Shown piece by piece: positions 10,853-21,182 of a DNA stretch of 64,000 nt (position 1 is its first letter; every line of letters starts with the position of its first letter). This stretch comes from Crossaster papposus. Lineage: Eukaryota > Echinodermata > Asteroidea > Velatida > Solasteridae. Below the pieces are notes generated by a model. That model was not told the origin of the DNA. It did not search any database and was given only the letters and a program-made list of their open reading frames with translations. The stretch covers positions 558,001 to 622,000 of the forward strand of contig JBAIAA010000030.1 in assembly GCA_037893245.1 (NCBI GenBank). The letters run 5' to 3'. The translations under genes and the position numbers were made by a program.

Positions 10853-11080
10853 TGGTTTTCAGTTCCTTCTTGGGCTCCTTGTCCATACTGCTGCCGATAC
10901 TGGAGATATGCAGTATCTAGCACCCATCTGTCCAGGCATACTGTCTGCAAACCAGGATGTTCTGTTATGCAGTCGAGGTCTAGTACGAATACGTCCATCA
11001 TGTGCACCACCTGGTCAATTTCTTTGCAGCAGTCGGATTCTCTCACAGTTGGCATAATCCCACAACCGCCACAAGAACAC
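10853..11080 (-). CDS. Exon 2 of the ballast-domain gene (cysteine-rich core)
   Basis: Bounded by acceptor TTGTATTCAG (11083-11081) and donor GTGCGT (10852-10847). It reads through without a stop: the Trp completed across the splice, then CSCGGCG, the SDCCKE pair and a C-ITEHPG-C-LDRWVL helix-like segment. The cysteine spacing is the best evidence for the family. Open frames that run on past 10853 into the C-rich tract are intron read-through. Confidence 0.8.
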
Positions 11081-11588
11081 CTGAATACAAATTTTAGAAA
11101 ATATTTTAATCAATCAATGCCTTAAAATGTCGAGACAAGTAAAAATATACATATAGCCTGGTGTATGTATTTATGTGTGTACATATTTTGTATTTATTTT
11201 TATTTAGTTAAAAAGGTTGTGTACATTTTACTAAAGATTATTTATGTTTATACAAAACATGATTTCAACATGGTTTATGATTGTCATTATCCATTATTAT
11301 TCACAGTAACTAGTATTATACAATGGAGGTAGGAACCACAACAAATGCGAAACGAATTTGTTTCGTTTAATATGAAAACCATTCATATACATGTACACCT
11401 GTATACATGTACATGTACATGTTTAGCTTTTCCCATGTTTATAACATGTATAAAGCATCTATTTCCGACAGGTTTTGGAGAGGCTTTTTATGAAAACTTC
11501 GCCCAATTTTAAAAAGAGAGACCAATTTGTATATTTCTTGTTTATCATTTACAGTTTTTCCCATAGCTTTGTAAGTCGTTATATTTAC
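11081..11588 (-). other. Intron 1 of the ballast-domain gene, with an ATGTAC repeat
   Basis: 508-bp intron with donor GTAAAT and acceptor TTGTATTCAG. At 11386-11422 it holds ATGTAC-type repeats forming overlapping palindromes. Near 11350 it has a small hairpin, AAACGAA facing TTTCGTTT. I see no gene in it. Confidence 0.65.
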
Positions 11589-11864
11589 CAATTATGGTTT
11601 CCAAATCTTTCTTCTAAATCGTCGTTGTCGTTGTCGTTGTGAACGCCGGGAATTTCATGTTCGCCATCATCATCACCGCTCAAGTACTGGCTCGTACATA
11701 TACGGAACTATTCGACCCTGAAAATCTCGGTGCTCTTCCTCAGAATCAGGATCACTATTTAATTCATCAGAAATATCTGCACTGAAATCACTTTCTGAGC
11801 TTGATGTTGAATCCGAAGACGAAAAGCCTGAATTAACTTCTTCTAGTTCTACCGTGTCTGCCAT
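11589..11864 (-). CDS. Exon 1 of the ballast-domain gene
   Basis: Starts at ATG 11864 with G at +4 and reads an acidic, serine-rich N-terminus followed by IVPYMYEPVLER and a stop in that frame near 11673. A frame shifted by one base carries on as SGDDDGEHEIPG, an Asn-Asp repeat coded by the (GTCGTT)n tract near 11621-11640, then LEERFGNHN. It ends with TG before donor GTAAAT (11588). The continuation makes sense only if one extra base, or two missing bases, lies between the YMYEP and SGDDD parts. Confidence 0.7.
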
Positions 11865-11875
11865 GATCTAGTTCA

Positions 11876-11896
11876 GCGCGCGCGTGTGTGTGTATA
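11876..11896. repeat. (GC)n(GT)n microsatellite just upstream of the minus-strand start
   Basis: Alternating GC then GT dinucleotides directly 5' of the start codon at 11864, a sequence type that can adopt Z-DNA. A similar GCGCGCGCGTG stretch lies at about 8130-8140 upstream of the THAP gene, so both gene starts share this feature in mirror orientation. Confidence 0.75.
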
Positions 11897-11967
11897 CAAA
11901 ACTAATGCACATGTACATAGCGCGCGTGGCATAAGAAGCTAGCTTGCCAGCTTCGCTTCTAGCTTTT

Positions 11968-11983
11968 GTTCTGGAGATGACGT
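11968..11983 (-). promoter_or_regulatory. Right subterminal motif ACGTCATCTCCAGAAC
   Basis: Read on the minus strand, the motif matches the left subterminal motif at 14 of 16 bases and sits 193 bp from the right end. It is about 100 bp upstream of the minus-strand gene start. The nearly identical distance from both ends argues against chance. Confidence 0.6.
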
Positions 11984-11985
11984 CA
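11978..11985. promoter_or_regulatory. Full CRE palindrome TGACGTCA upstream of the minus-strand gene
   Basis: A consensus CREB/ATF site overlapping the right subterminal motif, 114 bp upstream of the start codon at 11864. It suggests host-type promoter control of the ballast-domain gene. Function is inferred from motif and position only. Confidence 0.5.
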
Positions 11986-12158
11986 CGTCTAAACTAAGGA
12001 CGGACAGTCTGTAAGTGGAATTTTTGGAGGCGGGGCAACGTGGTTTGGTTTTTTCCTTTCCAAGTCTAAAATAATTACATAAACTCAAAAACACAAACAG
12101 TCCTTTATTTTGTACGTATTTATCATTAATAATATACTAATCTCCTTTTTTTTGAAAA

Positions 12159-12176
12159 TTTGATTTCTCTGCACCT
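12159..12176 (-). repeat. Right terminal inverted repeat of the element
   Basis: TTTGATTTCTCTGCACCT on the plus strand, that is AGGTGCAGAGAAATCAAA read inward. It matches the left end at 17 of 18 bases. Beyond 18 bp the two ends are not obviously alignable until the subterminal motif about 194 bp in. Confidence 0.93.
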
Positions 12177-12180
12177 TTAA
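12177..12180. other. Target-site duplication TTAA, right copy
   Basis: TTAA directly after the right terminal inverted repeat; the satellite resumes at once as CGTTAACATTTTCAG. It pairs with the copy at 7906-7909. Confidence 0.93.
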
Positions 12181-12819
12181 CGTTAACATTTTCAGAAAAT
12201 CGAAATAAAATACTAACAAAGCATGCCCCGGGTCAAATTGCAAATTTTGCCATTCCTGGAGGCCCCCCTCTATATCCTAACACCCAGCCCCTTCCCGGGG
12301 CATGCTTTTCTTCATGCCCTTATTTGTGGGCGGGGATTGTGTGCACAAACCTATGGCGAATTTGAAACGCGTGTGTTAACGTTAACATTTTCAGAAAATC
12401 GAAATAAAATACTAACAAAGCATGCCCCGGGTCAAATTGCTAATTTTGCCATTCCTGGAGGCCCCCCTCTATCTCCTAACACCCAGCCCCTTCCCGGGGC
12501 ATGCTTTCCTTCATGCCCTTATTTGTGGGCGGGGATTGTGTGCACAAACCTTAGGCGAAATTGAAACGCGTGTGTTAACGTTAACATTTTCAGAAAATCG
12601 AAAAAAAATACTAACAAAGCATGCCCCGGGTCAAATTGCTAATTTTGCCATTTCTGGAGGCCCCCCTCTATCTCCTAACACCCAGCCCCTTCCCGGGGCA
12701 TGCTTTCCTTCATGCCCTTATTTGTGGGCGGGGATTGTGTGCACAAACCTATGGCGAATTTGAAACGCGTGTGTTAACGTTAAAATGTTCAGAAAATCGA
12801 AATAAAATACTAACAAAGC

Positions 12820-15800
12820 ATGCCCCGGGTCAAATTGCTAATTTTGCCATTCCTGGAGGCCCCCCTCTATCTCCTAACACCCAGCCCCTTCCCGGGGCAT
12901 TCTTTTCTTCATGCCCTTATTTGTGGGCAGGGATTGTGTGCACAAACCTATGGCGAATTTGAAACGCGTGTGTTAACGTTAACATTTTCAGAAAATCGAA
13001 ATAAAATACTAACAAAGCATGCCCCGGGTCAAATTGCTAATTTTGCCATTCCTGGAGGCCCCCCTCTATCTCCTAACACCCAGCCCCTTCCCGGGGCATG
13101 CTTTCCTTCATGCCCTTATTTGTGGGCGGGGATTGTGTGCACAAACCTATGGCGAATTTGAAACGCGTGTGTTAACGTTACAATTTTCAGAAAATCGAAA
13201 TAAAATACTAACAAAGCATGCCCAGGGTCAAATTGCTAATTTTGCCATTCCTGGAGGCCCCCCTCTATCTCCTAACACCCAGCCCCTTCCCGGGGCATGC
13301 TTTCCTTCATGCCCTTATTTGTGGGCGGGGATTGTGTGCACAAACCTATGGCGAATTTGAAACGCGTGTGTTAACGTAAAAATTTTCAGAACATCGAAAT
13401 AAAATACTAACAAAGCATGCCCCGGGTCAAATTGCTAATTTTGCCATTCCTGGAGGCCCCCCTCTATCTCCTAACACCCAGCCCCTTCCCGGGGCATGCT
13501 TTTCTTCATGCCCTTATTTGTGGGCGGGGATTGTGTGCACAAACCTATGGCGAATTTGAAACGCGTGTGTTAACGTTAACATTTTCAGAAAATCGAAATA
13601 AAATACTAACAAAGCATGCCCAGGGTCAAATTGCTAATTTTGCCATTCCTGGAGGTCCCCCTCTATCTCCTAACACCCAGCCCCTTCCCGGGGCATGCTT
13701 TCCTTCATGCCCTTATTTGTGGGCGGGGATTGTGTGCACAAACCTATGGCGAAATTGAAACGCGTGTGTTAACGTTAACATTTTCAGAAAATCGAAATAA
13801 AATACTAACAAAGCATGCCCCGGGTCAAATTGCTAATTTTGCCATTCCTGGAGGCCCCCCTCTATCTCCTAACACCCAGCCCCTTCCCGGGGCATGCTTT
13901 CCTTCATGCCCTTATTTGTGGGCGGGGATTGTGTGCACAAACCTATGGCGAATTTGAAACGCGTGTGTTAACGTTAACATTTTCAGAACATCGAAATAAA
14001 ATACTAACAAAGCTTGCCCCGGGTCAAATTGCTAATTTTGCCATTCCTGGAGGCCCCCCTCTATCTCCTAACACCCAGCCCCTTCCCGGGGCATGCTTTC
14101 CTTCATGCCCTTATTTGTGGGCGGGGATTGTGTGCACAAACCTATGGCGAATTTGAAACGCGTGTGTTAACGTTAACATTTTCAGAACATCGAAATAAAA
14201 TACTAACAAAGCATGCCCCGGGTCAAATTGCTAATTTTGCCATTCCTGGAGGCCCCCCTCTATCTCCTAACACCCAGCCCCTTCCCGGGGCATGCTTTCC
14301 TTCATGCCCTTATTTGTGGGCGGGGATTGTGTGCACAAACCTATGGCGAATTTGAAACGCGTGTGTTAACGTTAAAATTTTCAGAAAATCGAAATAAAAT
14401 ACTAACAAAGCATGCCCCGGGTCAAATTGCTAATTTTGCCATTCCTGGAGGCCCCCCTCTATCTCCTAACACCCAGCCCCTTCCCGGGGCATGCTTTCCT
14501 TCATGCCCTTATTTGTGGGCGGGGATTGTGTGCACAAACCTATGGCGAATTTGAAACGCGTGTGTTAACGTTAACATTTTCAGAAAATCGAAATAAAATA
14601 CTAACAAAGCATGCCCCGGGTCAAATTGCTAATTTTGCCATTCCTGGAGGCCCCCCTCTATCTCCTAACACCCAGCCCCTTCCCGGGGCATGCTTTCCTT
14701 CATGTCCTTATTTGTGGGCGGGGATTGTGTGCACAAACCTATGGCGAATTTGAAACGCGTGTGTTAACGTTAACATTTTCAGAAGATCGAAATAAAATAC
14801 TAACAAAGCATGCCCCGGGTCAAATTGCTAATTTTTCCATTCCTGGAGGCCCCCCTCTATCTTCTAACACCCAGCCCCTTCCCGGGGAATGCTTTCCTTC
14901 ATGCCCTTATTTGTGGGCGGGGATTGTGTGCACAAACCTATGGCGAATTTGAAACGCGTGTGTTAACGTTAACATTTTCGGAAAATCGAAATAAAATACT
15001 AACAAAGCATGCCCCGGGTCAAATTGCAAATTTTGCCATTCCTGGAGGCCCCCCTCTATCTCCTAACACCCAGCCCCTTCCCGGGGCATGCTTTTCTTCA
15101 TGCCCTTATTTGTGGGCGGGGATTGTGTGCACAAACCTATGGCGAATTTGAAACGCGTGTGTTAACGTTAACATTTTCAGAAAATCGAAATAAAATACTA
15201 ACAAAGCATGCCCCGGGTCAAATTGCTAATTTTGCCATTCCTGGAGGCCCCCCTCTATCTCCTAACACCCAGCCCCTTCCCAGGGCATGCTTTCCTTCAT
15301 GCCCTTATTTGTGGGCGGGGATTGTGTGCACAAACCTATGGCGAAATTGAAACGCGTGTGTTAACGTTAACATTTTCAGAAAATCGAAATAAAATACTAA
15401 CAAAGCATGCCCCGGGTCAAATTGCTAATTTTGCCATTCCTGGAGGCCCCCCTCTATCTCCTAACACCCAGCCCCTTCCCGGAGCATGCTTTCCTTCATG
15501 CCCTTATTTGTGGGCGGGGATTGTGTGCACAAACCTATGGCGAATTTGAAACGCGTGTGTTAACGTTAACATTTTCAGAAAATCGAAATAAAATACTAAC
15601 AAAGCATGCCCCGGGTCAAATTGCTAATTTTGCCATTCCTGGAGGCCCCCCTCTATCTCCTAACACCCAGCCCCTTCCCGGGGCATGCTTTCCTTCATGT
15701 CCTTATTTGTGGGCGGGGATTGTGTGCACAAACCTATGGCGAATTTGAAACGCGTGTGTTAACGTTAACATTTTCAGAAGATCGAAATAAAATACTAACA

Positions 15801-18800
15801 AAGCATGCCCCGGGTCAAATTGCTATTTTTTCCATTTCTGGAGGCCCCCCTCTATCTCCTAACACCCAGCCCCTTCCCGGGGCATGCTTTCCTTCATGCC
15901 CTTATTTGTGGGCGGGGATTGTGTGCACAAACCTATGGCGAATTTGAAACGCGTGTGTTAACGTTAAAATGTTCAGAAAATCGAAATAAAATACTAACAA
16001 AGCATGCCCCGGGTCAAATTGCTAATTTTGCCATTCCTGGAGGCCCCCCTCTATCTCCTAACACCCAGCCCCTTCCCGGGGCATTCTTTTCTTCATGCCC
16101 TTATTTGTGGGCGGGGATTGTGTGCACAAACCTATGGCGAATTTGAAACGCGTGTGTTAACGTTAACATTTTCAGAAAATCGAAATAAAATACTAACAAA
16201 GCATGCCCCGGGTCAAATTGCTAATTTTGCCATTCCTGGAGGCCCCCCTCTATCTCCTAACACCCAGCCCCTTCCCGGGGCATGCTTTCCTTCATGCCCT
16301 TATTTGTGGGCGGGGATTGTGTGCACAAACCTATGGCGAATTTGAAACGCGTGTGTTAACGTTACAATTTTCAGAAAATCGAAATAAAATACTAACAAAG
16401 CATGCCCAGGGTCAAATTGCTAATTTTGCCATTCCTGGAGGCCCCCCTCTATCTCCTAACACCCAGCCCCTTCCCGGGGCATGCTTTCCTTCATGCCCTT
16501 ATTTGTGGGCGGGGATTGTGTGCACAAACCTATGGCGAATTTGAAACGCGTGTGTTAACGTTAACATTTTCAGAAAATCGAAATAAAATACTAACAAAGC
16601 ATGCCCAGGGTCAAATTGCTAATTTTGCCATTCCTGGAGGCCCCCCTCTATCTCCTAACACCCAGCCCCTTCCCGGGGCATGCTTTCCTTCATGCCCTTA
16701 TTTGTGGGCGGGGATTGTGTGCACAAACCTATGGCGAAATTGAAACGCGTGTGTTAACGTTAACATTTTCAGAAAATCGAAATAAAATACTAACAAAGCA
16801 TGCCCCGGGTCAAATTGCTAATTTTGCCATTCCTGGAGGCCCCCCTATATCTCCTAACACCCAGCCCCTTCCCGGGGCATGCTTTCCTTCATGCCCTTAT
16901 TTGTGGGCGGGGATTGTGTGCACAAACCTATGGCGAATTTGAAACGCGTGTGTTAACGTTAACATTTTCAGAAAATCGAAATAAAATACTAACAAAGCTT
17001 GCCCCGGGTCAAATTGCTAATTTTGCCATTCCTGGAGGCCCCCCTCTATCTCCTAACACCCAGCCCCTTCCCGGGGCATGCTTTCCTTCATGCCCTTATT
17101 TGTGGGCGGGGATTGTGTGCACAAACCTATGGCGAATTTGAAACGCGTGTGTTAACGTTAACATTTTCAGAACATCGAAATAAAATACTAACAAAGCATG
17201 CCCCGGGTCAAATTGCTAATTTTGCCATTCCTGGAGGCCCCCCTCTATCTCCTAACACCCAGCCCCTTCCCGGGGCATACTTTCCTTCATGCCCTTATTT
17301 GTGGGCGGGGATTGTGTGCACAAACCTATGGCGAATTTGAAACGCGTGTGTTAACGTTAAAATTTTCAGAAAATCGAAATAAAATACTAACAAAGCATGC
17401 CCCTGGTCAAATTGCTAATTTTGCCATTCCTGGAGGCCCCCCTCTATCTCCTAACACCCAGCCCCTTCCCGGGGCATGCTTTCCTTCATGCCCTTATTTG
17501 TGGGCGGGGATTGTGTGCACAAACCTATGGCGAATTTGAAACGCGTGTGTTAACGTTAACATTTTCAGAAAATCGAAATAAAATACTAACAAAGCATGCC
17601 CCGGGTCAAATTGCTAATTTTGCCATTCCTGGAGGCCCCCCTCTATCTCCTAACACCCAGCCCCTTCCCGGGGCATGCTTTCCTTCATGTCCTTATTTGT
17701 GGGCGGGGATTGTGTGCACAAACCTATGGCGAATTTGAAACGCGTGTGTTAACGTTAACATTTTCAGAAGATCGAAATAAAATACTAACAAAGCATGCCC
17801 CGGGTCAAATTGCTAATTTTTCCATTCCTGGAGGCCCCCCTCTATCTCCTAACACCCAGCCCCTTCCCGGTGAATGCTTTCCTTCATGCCCTTATTTGTG
17901 GGCGGGGATTGTGTGCACAAACCTATGGCGAATTTGAAACGCGTGTGTTAACGTTAACATTTTCAGAAAATCGAAATAAAATACTAACAAAGCATGCCCC
18001 GGGTCAAATTGCAAATTTTGCCATTCCTGGAGGCCCCCCTCTATCTCCTAACACCCAGCCCCTTCCCGGGGCATGCTTTTCTTCATGCCCTTATTTGTGG
18101 GCGGGGATTGTGTGCACAAACCTATGGCGAATTTGAAACGCGTGTGTTAACGTTAACATTTTCAGAAAATCGAAATAAAATACTAACAAAGCATGCCCCG
18201 GGTCAAATTGCTAATTTTGCCATTCCTGGAGGCCCCCCTCTATCTCCTAACACCCAGCCCCTTCCCAGGGCATGCTTTCCTTCATGCCCTTATTTGTGGG
18301 CGGGGATTGTGTGCACAAACCTATGGCGAAATTGAAACGCGTGTGTTAACGTTAACATTTTCAGAAAATCGAAATAAAATACTAACAAAGCATGCCCCGG
18401 GTCAAATTGCTAATTTTGCCATTCCTGGAGGCCCCCCTCTATCTCCTAACACCCAGCCCCTTCCCGGAGCATGCTTTCCTTCATGCCCTTATTTGTGGGC
18501 GGGGATTGTGTGCACAAACCTATGGCGAATTTGAAACGCGTGTGTTAACGTTAACATTTTCAGAAAATCGAAATAAAATACTAACAAAGCATGCCCCGGG
18601 TCAAATTGCTAATTTTGCCATTCCTGGAGGCCCCCCTCTATCTCCTAACACCCAGCCCCTTCCCGGGGCATGCTTTCCTTCATGTCCTTATTTGTGGGCG
18701 GGGATTGTGTGCACAAACCTATGGCGAATTTGAAACGCGTGTGTTAACGTTAACATTTTCAGAAGATCGAAATAAAATACTAACAAAGCATGCCCCGGGT

Positions 18801-18945
18801 CAAATTGCTATTTTTTCCATTCCTGGAGGCCCCCCTCTATCTCCTAACACCCAGCCCCTTCCCGGGGAATGCTTTCCTTCATGCCCTTATTTGTGGGCGG
18901 GGATTGTGTGCACAAACCTATGGCGAATTTGAAACGCGTGTGTTA
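12820..18945. repeat. Higher-order duplication, 15/16-monomer period with one monomer lost
   Basis: 12820 to about 13220 matches 16004 onward at an offset of 3,184 bp (16 monomers). From 13417 to about 15960 the match continues at an offset of 2,985 bp (15 monomers), to about 18945. The monomer near 13218-13416, which ends in the variant GTAAAAATTTTCAGAACATCG, therefore has no counterpart in copy 2. This is one exact monomer gained or lost after the duplication, as expected from unequal exchange in register. Confidence 0.85.
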
Positions 18946-19380
18946 ACGTTAAAATTTTCAGAAAATCGAAATAAAATACTAACAAAGCATGCCCCGGGTC
19001 AAATTGCAAATTTTGCCATTCCTGGAGGCCCCCCTCTATCTCCTAACACCCAGCCCCTTCCCGGGGCATGCTTTTCTTCATGCCCTTATTTGTGGGCGGG
19101 GATTGTGTGCACAAACCTATGGCGAATTTGAAACGCGTGTGTTAACGTTAACATTTTCAGAAAATCGAAATAAAATACTAACAAAGCATGCCCCGGGTCA
19201 AATTGCTAATTTTGCCATTCCTGGAGGCCCCCCTCTATCTCCTAACACCCAGCCCCTTCCCAGGGCATGCTTTCCTTCATGCCCTTATTTGTGGGCGGGG
19301 ATTGTGTGCACAAACCTATGGCGAAATTGAAACGCGTGTGTTAACGTTAACATTTTCAGAAAATCGAAATAAAATACTAA
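17795..19380. repeat. Nested 5-monomer duplication (995 bp)
   Basis: The diagnostic variant series starting at 17795, with GGAATGCTTT, ATTGCAAATTTTG and TTCCCAGGGC, repeats from 18790 at an offset of 995 bp for about three monomers. It is nested inside copy 2 of the larger 15/16-monomer duplication, so it is younger than that event or formed from similar modules. Confidence 0.7.
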
Positions 19381-20222
19381 CAAAGCATGCCCCGGGTCAA
19401 ATTGCTAATTTTGCCATTCCTGGAGGCCCCCCTCTATCTCCTAACACCCAGCCCCTTCCCGGGGCATGCTTTCCTTCATGCCCTTATTTGTGGGCGGGGA
19501 TTGTGTGCACAAACCTATGGCGAATTTGAAACGCGTGTGTTAACGTTAAAATGTTCAGAAAATCGAAATAAAATACTAACAAAACATGCCCCGGGTCAAA
19601 TTGCTAATTTTGCCATTCCTGGGGGCCCCCCTCTATCTCCTAACACCCAGCCCCTTCCCGGGGCATTCTTTTCTTCATGCCCTTATTTGTGGGCGGGGAT
19701 TGTGTGCACAAACCTATGGCGAATTTGAAACGCGTGTGTTAACGTTAACATTTTCAGAAAATCGAAATAAAATACTAACAAAGCATGCCCCGGGTCAAAT
19801 TGCTAATTTTGCCATTCCTGGAGGCCCCCCTCTATCTCCTAACACCCAGCCCCTTCCCGGGGCATGCTTTCCTTCATGCCCTTATTTGTGGGCGGGGATT
19901 GTGTGCACAAACCTATGGCGAATTTGAAACGCGTGTGTTAACGTTACAATTTTCAGAAAATCGAAATAAAATACTAACAAAGCATGCCCAGGGTCAAATT
20001 GCTAATTTTGCCATTCCTGGAGGCCCCCCTCTATCTCCTAACACCCAGCCCCTTCCCGGGGCATGCTTTTCTTCATGCCCTTATTTGTGGGCGGGGATTG
20101 TGTGCACAAACCTATGGCGAATTTGAAACGCGTGTGTTAACGTTAACATTTTCAGAAAATCGAAATAAAATACTAACAAAGCATGCCCAGGGTCAAATTG
20201 CAAATTTTGCCATTCCTGGAGG

Positions 20223-20233
20223 CCCCCCCCCCC
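20223..20233 (+). repeat. Expanded C tract in one monomer (11 C)
   Basis: The usual six-C run after CTGGAGG is 11 long here, making the local monomer 204 bp. The same monomer shares CCAGGGTCAAATTGCAAATT and CCCGGCGCATGC with the 12-C copy at 28386-28397, so the two are related by duplication. Confidence 0.9.
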
Positions 20234-21182
20234 TCTATCTCCTAACACCCAGCCCCTTCCCGGCGCATGCTTTCCTTCATGCCCTTATTTGTGGGCGGGG
20301 ATTGTGTGCACAAACCTATGGCGAATTTGAAACGCGTATGTTAACGTTAAAATTTTCAGAAAATCGAAATAAAATACTAACAAAGCATGCCCCGGGTCAA
20401 ATTGCTAATTTTGCCATTCCTGGAGGCCCCCCTCTATCTCCTAACACCCAGCCCCTTCCCGGGGCATGCTTTCCTTCATGTCCTTATTTGTGGGCGGGGA
20501 TTGTGTGCACAAACCTATGGCGAATTTGAAACGCGTGTGTTAACGTTAACATTTTCAGAAGATCGAAATAAAATACTAACAAAGCATGCCCCGGGTCAAA
20601 TTGCTAATTTGTCCATTCCTGGAGGCCCCCCTCTATCTCCTAACACCCAGCCCCTTCCCGGGGAATGCTTTCCTTCATGCCCTTATTTGTGGGCGGGGAT
20701 TGTGTGCACAAACCTATGGCGAATTTGAAACGCGTGTGTTAACGTTAACATTTTCAGAAAATCGAAATAAAAGAATAACAAAGCATGCCCCGGGTCAAAT
20801 TGCAAATTTTGCCATTCCTGGAGGCCCCCCTCTATCTCCTAACACCCAGCCCCTTCCCGGGGCATGCTTTTCTTCATGCCCTTATTTGTGGGCGGGGATT
20901 GTGTGCACAAACCTATGGCGAATTTGAAACGCGTGTGTTAACGTTAACATTTTCAGAAAATCGAAATAAAATACTAACAAAGCATGCCCCGGGTCAAATT
21001 GCTAATTTTGCCATTCCTGGAGGCCCCCCTTTATCTCCTAACACCCAGCCCCTTCCCGGGGCATGCTTTCCTTCATGCCCTTATTTGTGGGCGGGGATTG
21101 TGTGCACAAACCTATGGCGAAATTGAAACGCGTGTGTTAACGTTAACATTTTCAGAAAATCGAAATAAAATACTAACAAAGC

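Larger units (their letters stand above)
10203..11864 (-). pseudogene. P2X7 ballast-domain (P2RX7_C-like) protein, three exons, two frameshifts
   Basis: Minus-strand gene of about 216 codons. Exon 1 (11864-11589) starts MADTVELEE, is rich in Ser/Asp/Glu and contains the motif IVPYMYEP. Exon 2 (11080-10853) begins CSCGGCGIMPTVRESDCCKE and continues CITEHPGLQTVCLDRWVL then TAYLQYRQQYG. Exon 3 (10349-10203) encodes YRHTAYRQMARWCWG, then LPSCVVLKIREKFPSLSGTY and KGF before a TAA stop. The Cys-rich pattern, CITEHP, YRQ..RWCWG and LPSC..IR..FP are what I know from the zinc-binding C-terminal domain of P2X7 receptors and stand-alone invertebrate relatives. There are no membrane segments, so it is not a channel. 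Splice sites keep phase (TG/G gives Trp; CA/G gives Gln). Frame breaks lie after YMYEPV and after RWCWG (one base short in a G run). Decay or assembly error are both possible. Confidence 0.8.
7910..12176. mobile_element. TTAA-flanked DNA transposon carrying two genes, Kolobok-like, no transposase found
   Basis: A 4,267-bp unique segment sits between two TTAA copies inside the satellite. Its ends are 18-bp inverted repeats with one mismatch. Deleting it with one TTAA rejoins the monomer without a scar and in exact 199-bp register, so it is an insertion. TTAA duplication, termini reading TTAAAGG and a THAP-encoding gene are features I associate with Kolobok elements and T2-type MITEs; piggyBac shares only the TTAA. 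Inside are two convergent spliced genes, a THAP-domain protein and a P2RX7_C-like protein. No long reading frame or DDE catalytic domain is visible, so the element is probably non-autonomous or decayed. The superfamily call is inference; the insertion itself is seen directly. Confidence 0.85.

Noticed and set aside
10420..11125. Gly/Arg/Cys-rich and Pro/His/Thr-rich open frames on both strands
   Set aside because: They are low-complexity translation of the C-rich minisatellite. Only the part matching exon 2 of the ballast gene on the minus strand (11080-10853) is kept.
7906..12180. piggyBac element
   Set aside because: TTAA target duplication is shared, but the termini (AGGT) do not look like piggyBac ends as I know them, a THAP protein is present, and no piggyBac-type DDE protein is visible. 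It remains the main alternative if a transposase of that type is found with these ends.
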